This document shows positions 43,262 through 54,891 of a DNA stretch of 64,000 bases, piece by piece. Position 1 is the stretch's first letter; each line of letters starts with the position of its first letter. The position numbers were made by a program, and so were the translations under genes. The stretch is from Odiellus spinosus (lineage: Eukaryota > Arthropoda > Arachnida > Opiliones > Phalangiidae): assembly GCA_963920705.1 (NCBI GenBank), contig OY987234.1:3250851-3314850 (forward strand), given 5' to 3'. The notes under the pieces were generated by a model. That model was given only the letters and a program-made list of their open reading frames with translations. It did not search any database and had not been told where the DNA came from.

Positions 43262-43418
43262 CAAAAGCGAGCAATTCTCCTTCAGCAGGTTTTTCCTTCC
43301 GGTCCCAGCAAATATCAGCCATAGTTTTTAAAAAATTATTTGGATTGGTTGCCGCTGCAATTTTATTAACTAAGTCTAAATCTTTAGATTTAATTTTCAA
43401 ATTGGATACTTGTTCCAT
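43262..43418 (-). CDS. Candidate first coding exon of an unrecognised gene
   Basis: ATG at 43418 opens 52 codons (MEQVSNLKIKSKDLDLVNKI ... DICWDRKEKPAEGELLAFG) followed by a donor-like G|GTTAGT at 43261. Composition is protein-like (lysine and leucine rich, amphipathic) and less AT-biased than its surroundings. A downstream exon would have to lie left of 43260 on the minus strand; none was recognised. It may be a captured host exon carried by the transposon or part of its own gene. No function proposed. Confidence 0.35.
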
Positions 43419-43693
43419 AACTCCTGCCCTTTCCACTTGACTAAAAAAAATGGAGGCTATTTTTACTTATATTAAATTCTTAACGCTTGTAGTTATTAAT
43501 ATAACCCCACGCGACCACGAGCTGCGTATATTCACGGCAAAAACAAGAAAAAAAAAACCCGAAATGAGAAACTCGCCAACTCGGCCAGTTGAGCGGCTGA
43601 GCCGGACGATTTTTGTTTCCCCCAAGGTAGAAGTAGAGCCCCTCTAAATACCTCCAACGTACGTCACGGCATTGTAAAGAAACACTATTCGCG

Positions 43694-43709
43694 CCCCCCC
43701 CCCCCCCCC
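43694..43709. repeat. Poly-C tract (C16)
   Basis: Sixteen consecutive C; likely unstable and prone to sequencing error. Confidence 0.95.
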
Positions 43710-43828
43710 TAATCCCTTAGCTACTGATTTTCAATAGGAGGAACACAAGAGAGGGGCATTCTAGGAACGAAAGCTCCCTTGTAAATATAACGAACGTTGA
43801 AGCCAATAATTCGACCTAAGCTTTATTT

Positions 43829-44330
43829 AATTTTAATTTAAAATATAATCATAATCTTTAATTAATTTTAATTTAAAATATAATCATAATCATTAATTAA
43901 TTTTAATTTAAATATAATTATAATCTTTAATTAATTTTAATTCAAAATATAATTATAATCTTAAATTCATTTTAAATGAAAATATAATTATAATCTTACA
44001 TTCATTTTAAATGAAAATATAATTATAATCTTAAATTCATTTTAAATGAAAATATAATTATAATGTTGAATTAATTTTCAATTAAATTTGAAAATATAAT
44101 TATATAATTATAATGTTAAATTCATTTTAAATGAAATTTGAAAATATAATTATATAATTATAATCTTAAATTCAATTTAAATAAAAATTGAAAATATAAT
44201 TTTAATCTTTAATTAATACTATATGAAAATTGAAAAAATAATTTTAATCTTTAATTAACACTAAATGAAAATTGAAAGTACTGTATAATTTGTATAATTT
44301 TAATCTTAAATTCATTTGAATGATAATTAA
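43829..44330. repeat. ~38-bp AT-rich tandem array
   Basis: About twelve degenerate units around AAAATATAATTATAATCTTAAATTCATTTTAA, drifting from TTAATTTAAAA to AAATGAAAA variants. Confidence 0.9.
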
Positions 44331-44593
44331 AAAAAATAACATCAAGTGGCGTAGCTTTATATAAAATTTTACTTTAAAAATGAAATAATAACTTCTAAAA
44401 AAGTCGTAACAATTCCAAATTATTTTCTTAAGAATACCATAGAGAAATTAACCATAAAGGGTTTAGGGAAAATCTCCTTCAGAATATCTAAAGAAATTCT
44501 TTGGATTTTTCATCTTAAGAACTGATCCCATAGGGCCCCAATAGATTCCAAAGAAATTTCTTTGGAATTCTTAAGAGGATTTTTGTAAGGGTA

Positions 44594-45545
44594 TAGTACT
44601 GGGTCTTGTAGGAATCTTCGGACTAAAGTTTTCATGCGGTTTGTAGCAAGCTGAATATTATCCGGCAGATTTTCGTTGGGCTCTTTCCATGCTAATTCTA
44701 CAAGGTCTTAGCTGGTCTCTTTTTCAAATTGTTCGAGGATTTCATGTCCGGAAGACATCTTGTCCGGGCTGTCAAGGTTGCCCAATGACTCTATATCAAA
44801 GAAGGACTTTAGAGTTTTGTTTATCTCCGTCTCGATTACGCTGACCTTCATCACCATTACCTGTGTACTTTTGGTAATTACCGTTTTCGTGCTCACTGGT
44901 CCTTGAATGGCCCAACCTAATTTGGTTTCTGCTGCGACTAGATTTCGAGATATCTGCTCAATTTTCCCGGTAGCAATTTCGTAGCATTGATCAGCGCCTA
45001 TTAAAATTCTAATGCTGGTGAGGGCAGGCGTGTCTTGACTAGGTTCGTCCGTTAGGATTAGGCTTCTTTCTTCAGCAAATCTTTCTACTTCTTCGCAGTT
45101 AATTAGGGTAACAGCGGTGTAAAGGGAATTGCCGTTAGTTCGATCTCGTCACCTGGACTTTTAGCGTTTTGGAGTGTAAGACGCGTACGACTTTTCTTTT
45201 AGATGTGATAAAGGTCTCGTTCCCGAAGCTTCCGATTTGGAGTATTCGTTCCCCAATAATAGGTAACTGCAGTTTTCGAGATGTCTTCTCTTATAAACGT
45301 CGTTTGACTGCAATTGTCTAAAACGCATCGTACCGTTTCTTGATTGTTAGCGCTACCTGGGCTCTTCGCTATTGCCATTGCCGTTTGTAGTAGTACGGTT
45401 TATCCTCCGTCGACAAATGACCGCACTATCTGAAACTCGTGACCCCGTCACATAGTTCACCCTACTATACCCTTCTAATTTTAAATGTTTGTGTTTAATT
45501 ATGTGTAATATAAGCCTATTTGTTTTTGTTGTATTGTGTGACACT
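44594..45545 (-). pseudogene. BEL 1 protease and upstream pol
   Basis: The minus strand carries RCVLDNCSQTTFI (BEL-type aspartic protease region, 45320), LVIGSDQCYEIATG-type, WAIQGPVSTKT (44900), then VIETEINKTLKSFFDIESLG and a stop at 44708, RMKTLVRRFLQDP up to the insertion point. Frameshifts between pieces. Left part continues at 41250. Confidence 0.85.
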
Positions 45546-46069
45546 TTCCCTTTAATAGAAATATTTACTCAAACGGGAAAACTATAAAAACCCCATTACC
45601 TTCTTAACAAAGGGACCGGAAAGTCAAAATTTAGCGAATTTGAAGAACCCCCAATACTCCTTTCCATCAAAGGGGGTAGTAAAACTGTACAATTCAAGAA
45701 AGAATATATAATTTGTTTTTGAAGTGGACTAGCAATTAGTTTACAATTTTGTGTTCTTTAAAATTATACTCTGGCAGCTCTGTTTCCGCTGGTTTTAGAG
45801 TATTTTGGTTACCCCGGTCATCGGGGCTCGGTCCGAGACTAAGGCCTAGCTTAAACCGGTTTAATAGATAAGCCGCACGGTTCGCGCTCAATGTCTGGCA
45901 GACCTGCTATATAAAGAGTACCACTTTCCTAATTTTCACGGAAAAAGTGGGGGATGGAAATATAGCGGATAATTGGAAAGGAGTATTCTTAAAATCCCCT
46001 CTAGCCAAAGTAAAAGTTAATGTGACCCTATATATAACAAGATGGTCAAGTCCATAAGATAGCTACACC
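45546..46069. other. Unassigned spacer
   Basis: No gene recognised; a small GC-richer block at 45780-45900. Confidence 0.5.
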
Positions 46070-46400
46070 AATGACACTTCATTTTTCCACTGTTCATTTT
46101 TCCACTTTTAATTTTTCCACTTTTCATTTTTTCATTGTTCATTTTTCCACTGTTCCATTTTCCTTTGCTCCTTTTCCACTGTTCCTTTTCCACTTTTCAG
46201 TTTTCCACTGTTACTTTTTCCACTTTTCCACTGTTACTTTTTCCATTTTTCAAATTTCAATTTTTCATTGTTCATTTTTCCACTGTTCCTTTTTTCATTG
46301 TTCATTTTTCAACTGTTCATTTTTTCATTTTTCCACTGTTCCTTTTTCCACTGTTCATTTTTCCACTGTTAATTTTTCCATTTTTCATTGTCTTTGTATT
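46070..46400. repeat. Pyrimidine-rich minisatellite
   Basis: Units of about 15 bp such as TTTTTCCACTGTTCA repeated over 330 bp; the plus strand is almost purine-free. Open frames across it are artefacts of this repeat. Confidence 0.95.
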
Positions 46401-46439
46401 TAATCTTTTTTATTTTCAACTTGGCTACTTGTGAATAAG

Positions 46440-46890
46440 CCTTTATATCTAATCTTCATTAATTTTTCTTAGATACCCGTGTGAACGCGCCTTTATATCT
46501 AATCTTTATTAATTTATCTTAGATACCCGTATGAACGCGCCTTTATATCTAATATTTATTTAATTTTAACTTATAAACCCGTGTGAACGCGCCTTTATAT
46601 CTAATCTTTATTTTTTTTTTACTTATAAACCCGTGTGAACGCGCCTTTTTATCTAATCTTTATTAAACCATTTTAACTTACAAACCCGTGTGAACGCGCC
46701 TTTTTATCTAATATTTATAACTTTTTATCTGGGAAACACGCCGTTATATCTAATCTTTATTTTGACCTTGGATACACGCGCTTTTATATCTAATCTTTAT
46801 TTCGATTTTATCTTGGAAACTCGTGTCAACGCGCCATTATATATTTATTAAGTCATTTTAGCTAGTGAAAACGTGCCTTTTATCTAATCA
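46440..46890. repeat. ~51-bp tandem repeat array
   Basis: Around nine units containing CCTTTATATCTAATCTTTATT and CCCGTGTGAACGCG; starts near 46440, 46490, 46540, 46592 and 46644, decaying to the right. Confidence 0.93.
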
Positions 46891-47040
46891 ATCTATAAGA
46901 AAATATTGAATATCTTCGAAAATATTATTTATATTAAATTTAATTTTCAGCAACATCGGTTTTTAGATTATGTTAAATCATTTAGATAGTTCTAATTTTA
47001 ATTTAATTTAACATTTCGTTTCAATTCATTAAAAGTTATA

Positions 47041-47815
47041 ACCTCAGAAGACCAAAATAGACTCGACATCCAAAAGATACTATATAAGGCGTTCATGGAT
47101 CTATCTTAAATAACAAACGAGTAACGGTAGCTGCTTCGTAGCGGCAGGGTTTACTTATATAGCAAAGTAGAGCTAATAACTTTAAACTCGAATCTTATTG
47201 GAAATTAGAGCTCCGAGGGTTATGACGTTTTCTTCCGATGACGTAATTGCGAACACCTCCAACGATGGACTGTTAGCTCCATATTATTAGAGATGGCGGT
47301 ATCGTTTCGGTTTTAGACCCTTAACTCTTACCCTGAGGATCATCTCTAGAGTGTCTTCCTCTCCCTTCCCCCAATTCTATGTTTTCTATGCAGACGTGAG
47401 AAAAGTGAGCCTCTCATTATTCTCGTTTAACGCAGGTACGTGTATGTAACTATATGCCTCGCTATTAAACAAGTATTTTCTTTTAAGCATTTTAACCTTA
47501 CTCCTGAGTCCTTTAATTATTTTTAATCACGGAATTAGATCCTAAACGAATCAAATAAGTGGGATTATGAACGCTTATCGCCCCCGATGAATTTAGATTT
47601 GCGACGAAATAAGGAAGGCATGAAGAAACATAACGAGACCGAGGCTTAACGGAATCACCACGCGAGGTCCACAACATAGACCGTCTGCTACGATTAAAGA
47701 GGTCCACGATTTAATAATTTTAAATGACCGCCTTCACGAATAATAAGGCTTAACGAGATCCACGATTTAAATAATTTAAATGACCATCGTTACGAACATT
47801 GCATTCACGTAATTA
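47041..47815 (+). repeat. Probable 5' LTR/leader of Gypsy D
   Basis: A TATA box (ACTATATAAGGCG, 47083-47095) and a long leader run into the gag start at 47816. LTR borders not fixed, because no second LTR remains. Confidence 0.45.
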
Positions 47816-48902
47816 ATGCAGCGAAACAAGAAAGGGGAAGACGATTGCTCTAACGTAAGTAGCGAAAGAAGAGTGGAAAAATTCCAACATGAAAGAAACG
47901 ATCTGAACGACGAATACGTAAGCGGAGAATATCTTGATTACGAATCTAACGACGAGAACGAAAACTCATTAGAACGCAAAGTTACCAACGAAACGAGATA
48001 CATGGCAGCTGTTCAACAGACGTTAGCAGTTGTAGGTGATCGTATCCATGGTCCAACACACAACGCTGCAGAAGCTAGTAAGATGATTCCAGAGTTCGAC
48101 CCAGTAGGGGCTCCTCATCAAAGCTCGAAAATGTGGATCAAGAAAGTGGATGATTGCGCCACAGCCTATGGCTGGTCTGACAAATTAACCGCAAGCTGTG
48201 CCCTTCCGAAATTACGGGGTACGACTAAGGTTTGGTATGAATCTCGCGACGTAGTGGTCCGAACTTGGCCGAATGGAAAGAACTTTTAATCGAATGGTTT
48301 CCTCCCTCGAAGGCTCGAAACGATTATAACGTGAGATGGAACAGCGTATACGGCGTTCTGGAGAAAATTTAGAAGTATACTATCATGACAAGATCTCCAA
48401 AGCCAGGCTTTGTGGTATCACGGACGAAACCGCGATAGAATATTTGATCACGGGACTTGACGACGAAGCGTTAATTACGGCAATAAGCGTACGCGAATTC
48501 ACGACACAACCTGAGTTACTTTTATGTATTAAGCAACTTGAAGAGAGGCTTCATACCAACGGACGGTTTAAAGCTTATAACGAACGGTCGCGTAATTTTA
48601 ACGAACGGTTCAAAAACGCTTATATACGAAACGAAAACCACGATGGTGAAACTCGTAGTATGACCACGAATGGAGAATCGAAAAGACTTGGACAGAGTAA
48701 CAGAAAACCACGTATGAACGATAAGGTGAGTTTCTTGGCTTTAACTGCAATGAATATGGACACTTTTCTAAAGATTGTCCTAAGCCTCCCCGAAAACCCC
48801 TATGCAGTGCTTGCAGTAAATTCGGGAACGAAGCTAAAGATTGCCAGACTAAATCGACTCCTAGCGGCACGAACGCTGAACTACACGTTGAAATTGGAAT
48901 AG
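47816..48902 (+). pseudogene. Gypsy D gag
   Basis: First frame 47816-48289: acidic N-terminus then MIPEFDPVGAPHQSSKMWIK and CALPKLRGTTKVWYES, the gag core. A frameshift near 48290 leads to 48336-48902 with EVYYHDKISKARLCGITDE. Near 48740-48860 a third frame gives CNEYGHFSKDC and CSACSKFGNEAKDC, two zinc knuckles (second without the His). Confidence 0.85.
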
Positions 48903-49673
48903 CGGGTTCCGATGGAAACGTGAAATACTTCATGGTAAATGGTACTACGATAAAAGCTTACGTGGATATGGGAGGACGTCATGGAGTACTTGTTAGCTGA
49001 ATATCGAGATTGTTTTGCTAATAATCTACACGAACTAGGCCGTACGAACAAGGCGGTAATGAATATAGAACTTTCAAGTAATGATCCGGTCATGTACAGA
49101 CCTTACCGATTATCCTTCGCCGAACGAGGTCGCGTTCGCGAGAAGATACCCGAACTTTTAGACGAGGGGATCACTAAAGAATCCGACTCTCCATATTCCA
49201 GTCCGATTCTTATTGTGAAAAAGAAAACTGGAGATGAACGTTTGTGTGTAGACTTTCGCGCTTTAAACTGAATTACGAAGAAAAATGCACACTCTTTACC
49301 GTTGATCGACTCTCAGCTGGAACGTTTGAGTGGTAATAAAACTTTTCACTAGCCTGGACATGATGGATACCCTTGGGAGAAGATTCTAAAGAAAAGACTG
49401 GGTTCGTGACCCCGGATGGGCATTATCAATTTGTTATGATGCCATTTGGATTGGCTAACGCATGCGGAGTCTCCCAGAAGATGATCAACACAGTTCTAGG
49501 TTCGTTGAGGTACGCCATAGCCTTAACCTACATGGACGATGTTCTAATACCCTCGATAGACGAAGAGCAAGGTCTCGCGCACTTACGGCAGGTTCTAGAA
49601 GTAATTCGAAACGCTAACCTCACGTTAAACCTAAAGAAGTGCCGATTCCTTTTGGAGGAAATAGACTATCTTT
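48903..49673 (+). pseudogene. Gypsy D protease and reverse transcriptase, 5' part
   Basis: Protease-like AYVDMGGRHG (DMG instead of DSG/DTG). RT frame from 48981: YRPYRLSFAERGRVREKI, SPYSSPILIVKKKTGDERLC and CVDFRALN, a stop, then TGFVTPDGHYQFVMMPFGLA and the catalytic YMDDVLIP (49530), ending EEIDYL at a MITE. Confidence 0.88.
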
Positions 49674-50049
49674 AGTCTCGTTCATACTTGAGGGCAAAAT
49701 CGGTTCCAAAACCAGTACGAAGCATTTTCCGTTTTCCCTGGTTCACACACTGAACAAGACGGTTCGCGGCCGTTCGCTCCGGTTTGACCTGAGCTAAGGC
49801 TTAGTGTCGATTTAAAAAATACCCAGAATTTAAAATTTTTAAATAATTATCTCAAACTAATTTGTAAATCGCGTTTGTAACTAGTTGGTTAATAATTTTT
49901 GACAGAAACTATAATTTTAATCGCGTTATTTTAAGATTTATCACCAAATTCCCGAACCAACACGAACTGATTTCTCACGTTGGTTTGATAACCAGTTACA
50001 GAAATCGAAGCGCAACGAAGCGCATTTAGGTATATGTATGAACGAGGCT
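49674..50049. mobile_element. 376-bp MITE inside Gypsy D RT
   Basis: Inverted ends AGTCTCGTTCATAC / AGCCTCGTTCATAC, flanked by TTT (49671-49673, 50050-50052). Skipping the element and one TTT restores DYLCFEISEFS in the RT frame, proving the borders. Confidence 0.85.
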
Positions 50050-50665
50050 TTTGTTTCGAGATAAGCGAATTCAGTATACGTCCAGGGTCAAGAAAAATCC
50101 AATGCGTGAAAAATTTCCCTACGCCTACCAACATATATGAACTTCGACGTTTTCTCGGGCTTGCGAGCTACTTTAGACCATTTTTGAGAGTTTCGCCGTT
50201 GAAGCAAAAGCGTTAACTAGTCTATTACGAGTCTATTACCATGGAGTTGGACAACTAATCAAGAACACGCGTGTGACTCGTTGAAAGCAAGGCTTACGGG
50301 CAGACCGATTTTAGCCCTGTACGATATGGAAGCTATTACAGAAGTACATACCGACGCTTGTAAGGATGGATTAGGAGAAATTCTGATGCAATTCACGAAA
50401 GATAATGGCATCCGGTTTGCTACGCAAGTCGAAAAACCACGAGAGACGAAGCTCTCTACCTTTCAAGTGAACTCTAAACTTCAGCAGTAGTCTGGGGTCT
50501 CGAAAAGTTCCGAGTATATTTAATTGGACACGAATTTAAGGTGTTTACGAACTGCAACTCGGTACGTTGTACCCTATCAAAACGTCGCCTCGTACCTCGA
50601 ATTGGACGTTGGTGACTACGTCTAAGAATACACGTATGAAATTCTCCCCCGCCCAGGAGAGAGAA
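50050..50665 (+). pseudogene. Gypsy D RT thumb and RNase H
   Basis: FEISEFSIRPGSRKIQCVKN and ELRRFLGLASYFRPFL (RT connection), then after a frameshift RPILALYDMEAITEVHTDAC and, in another frame, VWGLEKFRVYLIGHEFKVFT (RNase H). Truncated near 50665; no integrase or 3' LTR. Confidence 0.85.
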
Positions 50666-51510
50666 TGGCCAAAAGGGGATAGAAACTTAGAAAGTAAAAA
50701 GGGCGCTACTGGACTTTGAGTCTAGAACCTGTAATATGGAGAATTACTGATCTCCCCTCTGAATTCCCAGCCCCCCTTATTGGCGTAAGATCTTTTTGTG
50801 CCGTAGCACTAAAATATGAGCGAAGAGGCCGAAAAATAGTTCTAATGCCAACCAAGAAGTACAGCGTCAAGAAGTAGTTTCTCTAGTGAATATTTTTTAA
50901 TAATCTACAGTTTTAAAGGACTAAATATAATAAACTTAATAACATTCATTAACTATAATATTTTTGTCCCAAAAATAAATATCCTTATGGTAAATCCACT
51001 TTGGCCACGAATGGAAAAAAGCTAGAATAGCCACCAAGCGCATCATCTTCATGTTTTCTAAAGTATATTATACTGGCCATTCGTATTAATAATTAAGTTT
51101 TTCAAAGTAACTTTAGCCTCCATATGATTTAATATATTTTTCCTTAGACCAGATTGATCAATCACACAATTATCACAATTCCTAATCACATCCCCGAGGT
51201 CGGGACTTCCATGTTTAACTAAGCCTATGCAAAATGCTTCTCTTTAAACTAGCAGACGATATTAACCTTTCCGGCCGATAGGTTCGCTACAATCGGAGAA
51301 TTACTTACGGGAGAGGAAAAAATCGATATCGTAGTGAGGACCTGTGAGGTTAGAGTCATCGTGATTGGCCAAAATATAGGGGGGAATGGGGGTAAGTATT
51401 TTGTTCTCCATATTTCAGGAACTCTGCAGGTAAAGTCTTGTAGTTTAGGGAGAGGCGCCCTTTTTACTTTCTATCCCCTTTTGCTTAAGGGAGATAATCA
51501 ACCCAGCGCA
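50664..51510. mobile_element. Candidate TIR element with ~110-bp imperfect arms
   Basis: The left arm AAAAGGGGATAGAAA...AAAGTAAAAAGGGCGC and the inverted right arm GCGCCCTTTTTACTTTCTAT plus CCCCTTTTG match, including ATATGGAGAA blocks further in. Exact ends and target duplication not found; the interior is non-coding. Confidence 0.6.
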
Positions 51511-52182
51511 GGATGTTATCTCCATTTTAAGTCAAAAGAGCAGGGACACGGCTTTCATTTATCACCAGAAAGAGACGGCCCGGCTACGAAGAATTGAAAC
51601 GTGCAAGCAGTTAGTGTTTTCGGACTCGACATATGAGATACCTACAGTCAGTAAAAGCTCGGCAGTTTTTCATACGGCCTCGTAATTGTAAACATAAAAG
51701 GAGCTATTCAAATATAAAAGTACTAAAGGTATGGAAATTAATCTACTTTCAGTCTTTTAAGATATTTTTTTATCATAGGAGTGGAAGCTAAGGTCTTGTC
51801 AACCGGTTTGGAAAATAACCTCTCGACCAGCTCAATCATTGGGTTCTTCCAATGACTGGGATCACTTGTATGATGATAATATCAGTAATGGTTCTCTATT
51901 AGCACGTCAAAAGAATAATTTCAGACGAAAATTGTACCGGAAGTAATTACCAATCATCTACCGACAATGGGTTGTAAAAGGAACATTCAGTCTACAATAT
52001 TTATTGGTTTGTCCAAGAGGAACTTGCTACCATATCTTCGTCGTTTTAATTCCTTGTCTTCCATGCCATCCCAAACTAAATTCTTCGTCTTTATCAAATC
52101 AGTGGATTATCAAAGATAATCACACAGTACAGCCTATGCTTAAGTGTTAATTTATATTACAAGAACTTGTATTTTACATTAA
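51511..52182. other. Unassigned spacer
   Basis: No gene or repeat recognised. Confidence 0.5.
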
Positions 52183-52315
52183 ACATTTCATTTGGTGTGT
52201 CTATAAAAAATCTACGCCCTGCCGCATATAACTATGGGTAACGCAGGACATTTCATTTGGTGTGTATATTAAGAAGTCTACGACCTGCCGCATATAATTA
52301 TGGGTAACGCAGGAC
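52183..52315. repeat. 66-bp tandem duplication
   Basis: ACATTTCATTTGGTGTGT starts at 52183 and 52249; both copies end GGGTAACGCAGGACA. Confidence 0.92.
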
Positions 52316-52537
52316 ACTCTTTTGCATTCTCTGAATCCTTGATGTTAAGGGAAAATACTTATACTCCGTAACCTAGATGGGAAATAGAGAAGTGTGATTG
52401 AAATGCACGCTGTTTCTTTTACTCTTCCAATACTCTACCTTTCTTTTCATCTTTTATTTTAGGTAGGGTTAGGTTAGGTTATGTTACCTTAACGTCTGGG
52501 TCGGGAGGTTATATTTTGGTTTCCCAACTTGTTTTAT

Positions 52538-53764
52538 TTAACACACATAATCATTCAAATATTTCGGCTTCTTACTTCGCCTTTCACTTCGTCTAGGTGC
52601 AATAGATTCATCGTCTTCTAAGTTCGTAGAAGGTTCGTCTAATGGTAACGAATTTTCACCTTTGGTAGTAACCTTTACCTTGTCGGGTAATTCTGGATTA
52701 TCGGTAATCGCGGTTTCAAAGAGAGGTTGTTCTTTGGGTTCTTGTTCGTGGTGACAAGATTGCGCGGCTTCAGATTCAAATTCGTCCGTTTCTTCGTTGA
52801 GATTCTGTTCTGCGTTGTCAACTATCAAAAACCGTTTAAGTTTCTCGACTGGAGCTGTGTTACGATAGAATTTTTGCTTCCTTTGCGTTTCAGGCAAATC
52901 TTCTATAAGGTAACGATCATATTTCAGTTTATCAGAAACCACGTAAGGGCCTCTATACTTCGCTTCTGTCATCAAGGGTAACCCAGTGGCTTGAGGCTGT
53001 CGTTCAACCACAACTAGGTCACCTGGTGCGAACGTAGGAGCCTTGGCTCGTCTAGCATTATACCTTATCCTGACGGATATCTTCTATTGCTACTGCTCGA
53101 CGTTTCGTAATTTCTTGGTCGAATGCTTCCTGCACCGTATCTTCTAAGGGATAAATCGTCGGATTTCTTGATGCAAAATTCAAAAGAAGAGAAAAGGGCG
53201 TATGTTTGGTGGCTTTATGAAAAGTGTTGTTAATTCCCCATTGTAACTGATGAATACGGGCATCCCAGTCCTTATCATCTTCACGCTCGCACATACTTGC
53301 GATAGCCGGAGATAGCAAACGTTTAAGTCTTTCTACCTGGCCATTTCCCCGTGGCGTGGCGGTATCATTAACAACGTGAGTTATGTTCGCGTTTTTACAA
53401 CAGTCTTAAAAAGCCTTCCCGGTGTAAGAGGTTCCTTGAATAGTAATTATTCGCGTTGGAGCACAAATAAACCGATTAATTCTTCGAGAAATCGCATGGT
53501 TGGAAGCATACCGGCATTCCGAACAGGTTTTAAAATCGCAAACTTGGTAAACGCGTCAATCGCGGCGATTAAATACATATTTCCACGAGCACTTCTAATG
53601 AAAGGGCCCAAATGATCTAGGTGAAGCTTGTGAAAGGGGCTCCGATCTTCTCGATAGGATGTAACATCCCTGGCTTCTTTCCTGCCGGTTGTTTATGAAA
53701 TAAACATTCGACGCATAACGTAATGTAGCACCTTACGTAGCGTTTCATTTTCGGGAACCAAAAC
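52538..53764 (-). pseudogene. Gypsy E integrase remnant
   Basis: From the 5' side: YWF-type FWFPKMKRYV and CVECLFHKQPAGKK (zinc domain, 53690-53760), HKLHLDHLGPF (first catalytic D), RIITIQGTSYTGKAF with isoleucine where the second catalytic D is expected (53440), an in-frame stop, GNGQVERLKR (E), WGINNTFHKATKHTPFSLL, and the C-terminal frame 52538-53011 with TEAKYRGPYVVSDKL and an acidic tail ending RRSERRSKKPKYLNDYVC. Stopped and frameshifted; the rest of the element is missing, cut at 53764 by Gypsy C. Confidence 0.88.
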
Positions 53765-53958
53765 AGTTGGGTTTTTAACTGTACCCAATAGATTTAGTTA
53801 CTACACATGGTTTAAGAGTTAATGCTTTAATGGTAATGATTTCGAAGGTTACATGTAGACGTAATAGTTATATAGGAGAACCGAGCGTTACCTAGGCGAG
53901 AGAGAGTGGTTCCTTTAGGAGGAACGCTGAATTAGCTTCCCGTACAGTGGCGCCCTCA
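53765..53958 (-). repeat. Gypsy C 3' LTR
   Basis: GTTGGGTTTTTAACTGTACC to AGTGGCGCCCTCA; the first base differs from the other copy. Confidence 0.92.
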
Positions 53959-54035
53959 TAAGGTGACGGCGCGCTCTGGTACTAGCAATACTTTTTTTTA
54001 AAAGAAAATGGTTGGCTGCTTCGGTGCGTTAATTG

Positions 54036-54890
54036 TTACAAGTTCATTTTGATGACTTGTTTGGTTACGCGTGTAGATTTTCTTTGGGGCATAGCTGGTG
54101 GTTGCAAGGCGGGTTCTTGGTTAGCCGGAATGAGATTCCGTCTTTCTTGGATGGTCTTGGAGTTTGTCGGTTGATTCCCTGGTGAAGTTTGCTCTGACGA
54201 TTGAGCGACTCTGAGGTCAGTGTTTTGATTTAAAGCGGGTAGCCTTGACCTTGCTCGATGTTTAATGAACACTGGCGTTACTTCTTCTGAGCCTGCTGGC
54301 TCTTTGTGATGCTGCGTTTGTTGTTTACCTGGCTCTACGTCTTTCAATAGCCTTACTTGATCCTTGTGACGTATAAGATTGAATCCGTCATCTGTGAGGA
54401 TTTCGTACATTATGCTACCGCGTAGTTTTAAGATTGTTCCAGGCTTCCACTTTTCGCCTATACCAAAATTAAGAGCGAGAACCCTTTTTCCCGGGGTTGA
54501 ACTTCTGACTCCCTTGTCTGATTCGTTTGCTGGGTATTTGCGGGCTGCGGCTTCCTTGGGATGGAATAAATCCATTGCGATTAGGATAGGTCGACCTAGG
54601 AAAAGGTCCGCTGGGGATTTGCCCTCTCGAATCGGTGTGCGCCGATAATTCATAAGAAACCTTGAGAGACGTACTTCAAGTGTACCTTCAGTGTATAGGT
54701 CGAGACCAGCCGCAATTATGTCAAGTTCTTGATTCGCGTCACCAGTTAGTTTCCTGAGTGTAGTTTTCACCGTGCGAACAGTTCGTTCGGCTTGTCCGTT
54801 GGACTGGGGATGGTATGGCGCTGTAGTAATGTGCTCCATGCCATTGTTAATTACGAGCTGTCGAAATTCTTTACTTGTAAAGCATGGTCC
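54036..54890 (-). pseudogene. Gypsy C integrase, C-terminal half
   Basis: 267 codons open from 54839: HITTAPYHPQSNGQAERTVR (third catalytic acid), FLMNYRRTPIREGKSPADL, KWKPGTILKLRGSIMYEIL and a tail ending in KSTRVTKQVIKMNL. The preceding piece around 54890 with SDNGPCF-type second aspartate lies in the shifted frame. Confidence 0.88.
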
Positions 54891-54891
54891 A

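Larger units (their letters stand above)
41251..44591. mobile_element. 3.3-kb TA-target element inserted in BEL 1
   Basis: Inverted ends CCCTTACAAAAA with further subterminal palindromes CCAAAGAAATTTCTTTGG at both sides, flanked by TA (41249-41250, 44592-44593). Removing it restores the BEL frame as LQDPVLYSAYKGVIDEQ. No transposase recognised. It contains a 47-bp repeat array, a candidate exon, a C16 run and an AT-rich array. Confidence 0.85.

Noticed and set aside
46071..46434. Phe/Ser/His-rich open frames
   Set aside because: Artefact of the pyrimidine minisatellite, open in several frames.
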